A stretch of 5,081 bases of DNA from Gammaproteobacteria bacterium. Lineage in GTDB: Bacteria; Pseudomonadota; Gammaproteobacteria; SZUA-229. The DNA is taken from assembly GCA_013138755.1 (NCBI GenBank), contig WTCC01000286.1, positions 1-5,081 on the forward strand, in the 5' to 3' direction. Position numbers and translations under genes: made by a program. The notes beneath the pieces are model-generated. The model searched no databases. It was not told where the DNA came from and saw only the letters and a program-made list of their open reading frames with translations. Below, one piece after another: positions 1-4,152 of the stretch (positions are counted from its first letter, which is position 1; every line of letters starts with the position of its first letter).

Positions 1-59
1 GAAAACCCATCAATCCAACAAAATGGTGCTCTAATGCTGTGAGACATGCCTCCAGATAG
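1..59 (+). CDS. envC: C-terminal end of an EnvC-like murein hydrolase activator (M23/LytM family), 5' partial
   Basis: The frame with its first full codon at base 3 reads KPINPTKWCSNAVRHASR and stops at TAG (57-59). The K-P-x-N-P-x-x-W pattern is the usual ending of the LytM (M23) domain in EnvC-like proteins, where E. coli EnvC has a similar NP-x-x-WL near its C-terminus. EnvC-type proteins act in the periplasm and activate amidases that split septal peptidoglycan; many have lost their own zinc ligands, which cannot be checked here. The next genes fit: in many gammaproteobacteria envC is followed by an S41 protease and a divergent polysaccharide deacetylase. Only 18 residues are visible, so the call rests on this short motif plus gene order. 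The other two forward frames also stop within the first 45 bases but give no recognisable ending. Confidence 0.7.
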   Translation, partial: KPINPTKWCSNAVRHASR

Positions 60-229
60 CTCATCTATTTAATGAAAGAATAATTGAACATGCTGGCTTT
101 AACGCTCTCTAAGCACTATTATTGAACCGATAGATGAATTGTTTTTGATTACATTGCTTGCCGGCTCGTATCAGTACAACCCCCTCAAACATACAGTTAA
201 AAACCTTTCTGTCATACATTTAGCATTTT

Positions 230-233
230 GGAG
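230..233 (+). promoter_or_regulatory. Ribosome binding site of the S41 protease gene
   Basis: GGAG lies six bases before the ATG at 240. It overlaps the in-frame TTG at 228-230, so it favours ATG 240 and argues against TTG 228 as the start. Confidence 0.8.
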
Positions 234-239
234 TTATTT

Positions 240-1577
240 ATGAGTAATCAATATAAGACCGTTCTGATTTTGGTCTTTGGTATTTTTGTCGGGGTTTCCG
301 TGTCCCTGACCAGCAGCGTGATGGCGGAGAAAAAAACTGAAGAATCTGTAGGCCTGCCACTCAATGAGTTGCGTAACTTTTCAGATATATTTGCTCGTAT
401 AAAAAGTGACTACGTTGAAGACATTGATGATAAAACGCTGTTAGAACATGCTATCCGCGGTATGTTGTCAGGGCTCGACCCACACTCAACCTACCTCAGC
501 CCAGACGAATACAAAGAATTAAAAATTGGTACGACTGGAAAATTCGGTGGCCTTGGCATCCAGGTTGGTATGGAAGACGGCTTTGTAAAAGTCATTTCAC
601 CTATCGATGATACACCCGCTTTTCATGCTGGCCTTAAATCAGGTGACCTGATTATTCGGCTAGATGACAAATCAGTTAAGGGTATGACATTGAACGATGC
701 TGTAAAAATCATGCGCGGCGAACCAGGCACAGATATCAAGTTAACCGTTATACGTGAGGGTGCTGATAAACCGTTACCATTTACTGTTACACGTGACATT
801 ATCTCAGTGCAGAGTGTTAAAAGCCGTATTCTTGAACCTGATTATGGCTATGTCCGCATTACTAACTTTCAATCTAAGACTGCACGCGACTTAGTAAGTG
901 AGATAAGTAAACTGAAAAAAGAAAATGAGACTGAACTGAAAGGTCTGGTTCTTGACCTCCGCAACAACCCTGGCGGTGTATTAAGCGCGGCGGCTGATGT
1001 ATCAGATGCTTTTATCGACGACGGTAAACTGGTCTTCACTAAAGGCCGAATCGAAAATTCAGAATTCGAATTTAATGCAAAACCGGGTGACATCATGAAT
1101 GGCCTACCCGTCGTTGTACTCATCAATGGCGGCTCAGCTTCCGCTTCAGAAATTGTTGCTGGGGCATTACAGGATCACAACCGTGCCGTCATCATGGGCA
1201 GCAAATCCTTCGGCAAAGGTTCGGTACAAACGATTCAGGAACTACGTAGTGGCGGCGCTGTAAAAATAACGACGGCACGTTACTTCACACCAAGTGGTCG
1301 TTCTATACAAGGCGAGGGAATAACGCCAGACATCATACTAGAACGCTATGAGATCAAAGATTCAAAGGAAGACTCGTCTTTACGCATTAAAGAATCTGAT
1401 CTAACCGGCAGCATAAGTAATCCGACAAAATCTCAGGAAGCCCTTAAAAAAGCGGAAGAAGAAGGCAAGGACTCGGATGAAAAAACACCAGAGAAAAAAC
1501 TCAAAGCATCTGAAGACTTCCAGCTCTACGAAGCCCTTTTACTATTAAAAGGCTTAAGCATATTAAGCAAATCGTAG
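240..1577 (+). CDS. ctpA: Carboxyl-terminal processing protease, S41 family (CtpA/Prc type)
   Basis: Periplasmic serine protease with a Ser-Lys dyad; 445 residues, a normal length for CtpA. Residues 5-29 are a hydrophobic signal segment ending in VMA, with possible cleavage after A29. Next come a helical N-terminal region with LSGLDPHSTYLSP (about 77-88), a PDZ domain (about 100-175, with GLGIQV and AGLKSGD) and the S41 core. GGSASASEI supplies S301, with D312 in ALQD and K326 in SFGKGSVQ; the 25-residue Ser-Lys spacing matches E. coli Prc S430/K455. A Lys/Glu-rich stretch (about 400-425) precedes a C-terminal helix. In Pseudomonas the protease at the equivalent locus, CtpA, degrades peptidoglycan cross-link hydrolases with a lipoprotein partner; a similar role here is inference. 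The 180-base gap after the envC tail has no strong promoter; TTGATT (145-150) and TATCAG (169-174) are a weak candidate. Nothing looks damaged. Confidence 0.95.
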   Translation: MSNQYKTVLILVFGIFVGVSVSLTSSVMAEKKTEESVGLPLNELRNFSDIFARIKSDYVEDIDDKTLLEHAIRGMLSGLDPHSTYLSPDEYKELKIGTTGKFGGLGIQVGMEDGFVKVISPIDDTPAFHAGLKSGDLIIRLDDKSVKGMTLNDAVKIMRGEPGTDIKLTVIREGADKPLPFTVTRDIISVQSVKSRILEPDYGYVRITNFQSKTARDLVSEISKLKKENETELKGLVLDLRNNPGGVLSAAADVSDAFIDDGKLVFTKGRIENSEFEFNAKPGDIMNGLPVVVLINGGSASASEIVAGALQDHNRAVIMGSKSFGKGSVQTIQELRSGGAVKITTARYFTPSGRSIQGEGITPDIILERYEIKDSKEDSSLRIKESDLTGSISNPTKSQEALKKAEEEGKDSDEKTPEKKLKASEDFQLYEALLLLKGLSILSKS

Positions 1578-1648
1578 TCCAGCTGTAATCCTCGAACCCA
1601 CCGTGATACAAACAAGGATGTTAGCTATCACATAGTTATTTGCTATAT

Positions 1649-2452
1649 ATGTTCAGACTTCCACTGTTATCGATTATAGTCTTTAGCGCTTCCATAATCT
1701 TATCGCTACCTGCCAACGCAGAAAAATTTGCCAGTATCATCATCGACGATGTCGGTAATAACTTTCAATACGGGCAAGATGTCATCAATCTGCCTGCGGC
1801 GTTAACCATCGCCATTCTTCCACAAACGACATACGCTAAGAATCTGGCTCGACTAGCCGCAAAAAATAATAAAGAGGTCATGCTCCACCTGCCCATGCAA
1901 TCTGTAGTACACCATAAACAGTCACCAGGTACGCTGGATCTGCATATGACTAAAAACGAATTTAGAAAACAGCTATTGGTGAGCTTAAACTCTGTACCTT
2001 ATGTCCGCGGTGTAAACAACCACATGGGCAGCTTACTCACCCGACACCCGGGACACATGAACTGGCTGATGGACGAGCTCTCAAAAAGAGGCAATCTGTA
2101 TTTTATCGACAGTAGAACAACAAGCAAATCTATCGCCGCTAAGATTGCTGTCGAATACGATTTACCCCATTTATCACGTGATTTTTTTCTCGACCCTGAT
2201 GACAAAAAAACGACCATACGTCAGCAGTTCAATCTTTTTATTAAAAAGATAAATCGACGTGGTTATGCACTAGCCATCGCACACCCATATCCATCAACAA
2301 TAAAATTTCTTCAGGAAAATTTAGGCGAACTAAATCAACATGGTATAACATTGTTACCCGTGTCCGAATTGATTGGCACGGCTACTCGACTCACCAACCA
2401 TCGGGAGAATCATCATGTCGCATGTACTGGTCCCTCTTGCTCAAGGCTGTGA
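1649..2452 (+). CDS. Secreted divergent polysaccharide deacetylase family protein (YibQ/DUF610)
   Basis: Predicted periplasmic protein of 267 residues related to carbohydrate esterase folds; no substrate is established for E. coli YibQ, so none is claimed. A signal peptide occupies residues 1-24 (hydrophobic core, then PANA before EK). The mature protein starts at once with the family signature SIIIDDVGNN (D33, D34). Further family motifs are EVMLHLPMQ (H80), GVNNHMGS (N124, H125), FIDSRTTS (D154, S155) and AIAHPYP (H212), the usual residues of the NodB-like metal site. ATG 1649 has no good Shine-Dalgarno; an in-frame TTG at 1640 would add three residues. AAGGA at 1614-1618 is too far for normal spacing unless the small hairpin at 1622-1638 folds. 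It follows ctpA by 71 bases without a terminator, as in other gammaproteobacteria, so cotranscription is likely. The last 12 codons overlap the next gene, and the tail after LLPVSELIG looks unconserved. Confidence 0.92.
   Translation: MFRLPLLSIIVFSASIILSLPANAEKFASIIIDDVGNNFQYGQDVINLPAALTIAILPQTTYAKNLARLAAKNNKEVMLHLPMQSVVHHKQSPGTLDLHMTKNEFRKQLLVSLNSVPYVRGVNNHMGSLLTRHPGHMNWLMDELSKRGNLYFIDSRTTSKSIAAKIAVEYDLPHLSRDFFLDPDDKKTTIRQQFNLFIKKINRRGYALAIAHPYPSTIKFLQENLGELNQHGITLLPVSELIGTATRLTNHRENHHVACTGPSCSRL
2403..2407 (+). promoter_or_regulatory. Ribosome binding site of the YajL-type gene, inside the deacetylase gene
   Basis: GGGAG sits seven bases before ATG 2415 and inside the 3' end of the deacetylase coding region. 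It supports ATG 2415 rather than any upstream in-frame start, and the position suggests translational coupling. Confidence 0.75.
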
Positions 2453-2963
2453 AGAACTCGAAGCGATAACAATAACGGATCTGCTGGTTCGTGCTGGCAT
2501 TAAAGTAACAACTTGCGGCCTGGATGATCAGCCAGTCAAAGCATCACGTGGCACGACCATCATCCCTGATACCAGCATCGAAAAAATACTCGACACAACT
2601 TTTGACCTCATCGTTTTACCAGGTGGCCTACCTGGCGCAGACCACCTGCGAGATAACAAATATGTACAATCTTTGATTAAAAAACAAGTTTCAGCCAACA
2701 GATACATGGCAGCCATATGCGCAGCTCCAAAAGCTCTGGCAGAAGCAGGGGCCTTATCCGACAAAAAAGCGACCAGCTTTCCCGGTGTGCTAGCGGCACT
2801 ACACGACAATAGCATTACCATTACAGATAACGCCGTAGAGATTGATGGCAATATCGTTACCTCACGTAGTGCCGGTACCGCTATGGATTTCGCCCTAACG
2901 CTAATAGAGCTACTCTCTGGCAAGGAAAAACGCGAAGAGATTAACCTGCAACTGGCAAGATAA
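2415..2963 (+). CDS. yajL: DJ-1/PfpI family protein, YajL (ThiJ) type
   Basis: Cytoplasmic protein of 182 residues in the DJ-1/YajL group, which in E. coli is linked to oxidative stress protection; the proposed deglycase activity of the family is disputed. Visible features are the start VLVPLAQGCEELEA, in which E16 matches DJ-1 Glu18; DLLVRAGIKVT; SRG (44-46); FDLIVLPGGLPGA (63-75); the nucleophile elbow AAICAAP with C102, matching DJ-1 Cys106; and TSRSAGTAMDFAL near the C-terminus. The length equals a single-domain DJ-1 protein. The start at ATG 2415 is chosen because it has GGGAG seven bases before it and gives the usual N-terminus; it overlaps the deacetylase gene by 38 bases in another frame. 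This arrangement suggests it is the last gene of the envC-ctpA-deacetylase operon. No clear terminator follows. The older names thiJ and pfpI are historical and do not imply thiamine synthesis. Confidence 0.93.
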   Translation: MSHVLVPLAQGCEELEAITITDLLVRAGIKVTTCGLDDQPVKASRGTTIIPDTSIEKILDTTFDLIVLPGGLPGADHLRDNKYVQSLIKKQVSANRYMAAICAAPKALAEAGALSDKKATSFPGVLAALHDNSITITDNAVEIDGNIVTSRSAGTAMDFALTLIELLSGKEKREEINLQLAR

Positions 2964-3021
2964 AATAATATACAACAATTTCAATAACTTATAGTCGCTA
3001 ATATCCCTAGTGTGTGTGTCC

Positions 3022-3050
3022 TTTATATCTTGCTAGTTATTAGATAAAAT
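3022..3050 (+). promoter_or_regulatory. Possible sigma-70 promoter for the tusE/dsrC gene
   Basis: TTTATA (3022-3027) and TAAAAT (3045-3050) are separated by 17 bases. The -10 box differs from TATAAT at one position, while the -35 box is poor. It is the best spaced pair in the AT-rich gap before the sulfur carrier gene, which otherwise would depend on read-through from yajL. The -10 directly follows the first copy of a CTAG-TTATTA direct repeat. Confidence 0.35.
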
Positions 3051-3077
3051 ACCTGATTGTTTTACTAGGTTATTATA
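3033..3077 (+). repeat. Direct repeat pair CTAG(G)TTATTA, possible operator
   Basis: CTAGTTATTAGA at 3033-3044 and CTAGGTTATTATA at 3065-3077 are near copies whose starts are 32 bases apart, about three helical turns. The first ends at the putative -10 box; the second runs into the AGGG ribosome binding site at 3077-3080. A third CTAG is at 3007-3010. A regulator-binding role is inference from position and spacing, and AT-rich chance similarity remains possible. Confidence 0.35.
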
Positions 3078-3088
3078 GGGTTATTGAA

Positions 3089-3427
3089 ATGCAAGCAGAA
3101 GTAAACGGTCAAATTGTTCAACTCAGCGAGGCCGGCTGGTTAGAAAATCTCGATGAATGGAGTGAAGAACTCGCTGCCATAATCGCAGTAAATGAAAAGA
3201 TCACTGACGGACTCACCGAAGAGCATTGGGACATCATTAAAGAAGCGCGCGAATATTTTCATGATAACGGCAGTGTCTGCGAACCCCGTTCATTTTCAAA
3301 AATAATGAAGAAAAAATTCGGTAAAGATCGCAGCGATCAGAAGTATATTTATTCTTTATTTCCTACTGGTCTGATTAAGTGTGCGAACAAAATCGCCGGT
3401 TTGCCACGTCCAAAAGGTTGTAGTTAA
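3089..3427 (+). CDS. tusE: TusE/DsrC-family sulfur carrier protein
   Basis: Small cytoplasmic persulfide carrier of 112 residues, the usual family length. Family TusE passes sulfur from TusBCD to MnmA for tRNA 2-thiouridine; DsrC partners dissimilatory sulfite reductase. Visible features are the N-terminal VNGQIVQLSEAGWL, the WSEELAAIIAVNEKI helix, LTEEHWDIIKEAREYF (42-57), KKKFGK, YIYSLFPTG (86-94) and the C-terminal arm KIAGLPRPKGCS. Penultimate C111 is the conserved sulfur-carrying cysteine. The second DsrC cysteine, normally eleven residues earlier, is replaced by N100, so the protein is TusE-like. However, C98 lies two residues upstream of that site, and C64 stands where the P-x-x-R motif usually has proline. 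ATG 3089 has AGGG eight bases before it. A good terminator follows, so the gene is probably transcribed alone. No dsr or tus partner genes are in the window, so TusE is preferred over DsrC only by the residue pattern. Confidence 0.88.
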   Translation: MQAEVNGQIVQLSEAGWLENLDEWSEELAAIIAVNEKITDGLTEEHWDIIKEAREYFHDNGSVCEPRSFSKIMKKKFGKDRSDQKYIYSLFPTGLIKCANKIAGLPRPKGCS

Positions 3428-3447
3428 TTTATATTTGAATTGTGTTG

Positions 3448-3484
3448 GTCCCCACGCAATGCGTGAGGACTCATTCCTTTTTTT
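3448..3484 (+). terminator. Rho-independent terminator of tusE
   Basis: GTCCCCACGC (3448-3457) pairs with GCGTGAGGAC (3461-3470) around the loop AAT. There are nine paired bases and one C-A mismatch. Seven Ts at 3478-3484 follow, seven bases after the stem, and the T-rich stretch continues to about 3492. It begins 20 bases after the stop codon of tusE. Confidence 0.75.
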
Positions 3485-3522
3485 CTTTTCTTAACATTTA
3501 CCACTGCCATTTTCATTAGGCA

Positions 3523-3547
3523 TTGCGGTATTCGCACCGCGGGCGAG
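3523..3547 (+). repeat. Left 25-bp inverted arm
   Basis: It starts TTGCGGTATTCGCACC and ends GGGCGAG, and is the exact reverse complement of 4035-4059. It contains the nested palindrome CCGCGG (3537-3542). The symmetry continues outward imperfectly through GGC and TTTT-ATT to about 3510. Confidence 0.93.
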
Positions 3548-3580
3548 TTACTTTTCTGTCAGTAGCAACAGAAAAGTAAC
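3547..3580 (+). repeat. Perfect 13-bp hairpin in the left module
   Basis: GTTACTTTTCTGT (3547-3559) and ACAGAAAAGTAAC (3568-3580) pair perfectly around an eight-base loop. There is no T tract after it, so it is not a terminator on the + strand. The right module has a decayed counterpart at about 4000-4034. Confidence 0.85.
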
Positions 3581-3607
3581 CAAAAGAATGCCATCCTGCT
3601 TTGCTTG

Positions 3608-3628
3608 CCCCGAGAAAAGCACTCGGGG
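3608..3628 (+). repeat. CCCCGAG hairpin of the left module
   Basis: CCCCGAG (3608-3614) pairs with CTCGGGG (3622-3628) around AAAAGCA. The right module has the equivalent hairpin CCCCGT/ACGGGG at 3959-3977, read on the opposite strand. Confidence 0.8.
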
Positions 3629-3641
3629 TGCCTGAATGCTA

Positions 3642-3729
3642 CGGTGTTGCCAACGAGTCGCTCTGATGCGCCATCCGGGCGCACAGAGCTAAATTCGCCG
3701 TCCTTGGCGAATTTCCTCTACCAACACCG
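3642..3729 (+). repeat. Branched palindrome of the left module (outer stem with two inner hairpins)
   Basis: An outer stem, CGGTGTTG (3642-3649) with CAACACCG (3722-3729), encloses two hairpins. One is CTCTG-A-TGCGCC (3661-3672) with GGCGCACAGAG (3678-3688). The other is AAATTCGCC (3691-3699) with GGCGAATTT (3706-3714). As single-stranded DNA or RNA it would form a three-way junction. It matches no riboswitch or tRNA that I recognise. Confidence 0.75.
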
Positions 3730-3858
3730 CATCATCCAGCAATCAAAGATGGACTTTAAAAACCAGCAAAAATAAACAAGTGCCAGAAGCAATGCGTAAA
3801 TAGTTTAGTCGTAATAATGTTGTTTATTCTTTTGATGTTAACCCACCTTAAGCAAAGC

Positions 3859-3954
3859 CATTGAGTCAGTACGGTTGTCATGGGTTTTCTGCGAAAGCTG
3901 TCTGAGCGCATTTTGCGAGTTCTTTCGCAGCATGATAACGGTGCTGACTCAATG
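3859..3954 (+). repeat. Long palindrome of the right module
   Basis: CATTGAGTCAG (3859-3869) pairs with CTGACTCAATG (3944-3954). The stem continues through TCATG (3878-3882) with CATGA (3931-3935); the 24-position stem has one true mismatch and two G-T pairs. After an unpaired GGTTTT it resumes as CTGCGAAAG (3889-3897) with CTTTCGCAG (3922-3930). The tip (3898-3921) can form a small CGCA/TGCG stem. Confidence 0.85.
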
Positions 3955-3958
3955 GGAA

Positions 3959-3977
3959 CCCCGTGTCTTTTACGGGG
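3959..3977 (-). repeat. CCCCGT hairpin of the right module
   Basis: CCCCGT (3959-3964) pairs with ACGGGG (3972-3977) around a seven-base loop. It is collinear with the CCCCGAG hairpin of the left module when read on the opposite strand. Confidence 0.75.
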
Positions 3978-4034
3978 CAAAGCTGTAGTGGCGGCCTTTT
4001 TTGGGTACTTTTTTGGGCTGTAGCAAAAAAATGC

Positions 4035-4059
4035 CTCGCCCGCGGTGCGAATACCGCAA
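4035..4059 (-). repeat. Right 25-bp inverted arm
   Basis: Exact reverse complement of 3523-3547, reading CTCGCCCGCGG to ACCGCAA on the + strand. The imperfect symmetry goes on outward to GTAAATGCTAAAAAAAG (4080-4096). Confidence 0.93.
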
Positions 4060-4141
4060 GGCCAAATAAAAAGAACCCAGTAAATGCTAAAAAAAGAGTA
4101 AAATTTATCAAAATAATAAACCCAAATCACATGACTATCTC

Positions 4142-4145
4142 GGAG
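4142..4145 (+). promoter_or_regulatory. Ribosome binding site of recQ
   Basis: GGAG lies seven bases before ATG 4153. The reading frame is closed by TGA at 4132-4134 and has no other ATG, GTG or TTG start between, so the start is fixed. Confidence 0.8.
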
Positions 4146-4152
4146 TAACGCC

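Larger units (their letters stand above)
3485..4096. repeat. Large imperfect inverted repeat: two diverged copies of a palindrome-rich module, head to head (MITE-like or BIME-like)
   Basis: This fills most of the 725 bases between tusE and recQ and holds no credible gene. Reading inward from each end, the same blocks occur in the same order: CTTTTCTTAACATTTAC (3485-3501) against the complement of 4080-4096, 15 of 17 matching; a perfect 25-bp arm (3523-3547 and 4035-4059); a stretch like AAAAGTAACCAAAA; a CCCCG hairpin (3608-3628 and 3959-3977); a long palindrome (3642-3729 and 3859-3954); and AATAAACAA (3771-3779) against TTGTTTATT (3820-3828). Distances from the 25-bp arm agree closely: 85 and 82 bases to the hairpin, 206 and 200 to the palindrome end. 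About 40 bases at 3780-3819 are the centre. No transposase or clear target duplication is seen. It resembles dispersed intergenic repeats of gammaproteobacteria that I cannot name with certainty. The outer limits are approximate because they are T-rich. Confidence 0.8.

Noticed and set aside
62..136. CATCTAT (62-68) and ATAGATG (130-136) inverted repeat before ctpA
   Set aside because: Only seven bases with a 61-base loop in AT-rich DNA; expected by chance.
228..239. TTG 228 as start of the S41 protease, adding MELF
   Set aside because: Its last base is part of the GGAG ribosome binding site for ATG 240, and ATG 240 gives a normal signal peptide.
869..1126. Minus-strand open frame inside the protease gene
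   Set aside because: It lies entirely inside a well-supported S41 gene, is Ser/Leu-rich low-complexity and matches no family I know.
1999..2217. Minus-strand open frame inside the deacetylase gene
   Set aside because: Antisense shadow of conserved family motifs on the + strand.
2373..2414. Fourteen-codon upstream extension of the yajL frame
   Set aside because: It lies within the deacetylase gene, lacks the DJ-1 family N-terminus, and GGGAG points to ATG 2415.
2528..2923. Minus-strand open frame of 131 codons inside yajL
   Set aside because: Antisense shadow; the + strand carries the full DJ-1 motif set including C102.
3523..4059. Insertion sequence, CRISPR array or integron attC site
   Set aside because: There is no transposase gene, there are no regularly spaced direct repeats with unique spacers, and the RYYYAAC/GTTRRRY core arrangement of attC is not present.
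3963..4148. Plus-strand 61-codon open frame in the right module
   Set aside because: It starts at GTG inside a hairpin, has no ribosome binding site, crosses the 25-bp arm and shows no family features; probably a by-product of the repeat.
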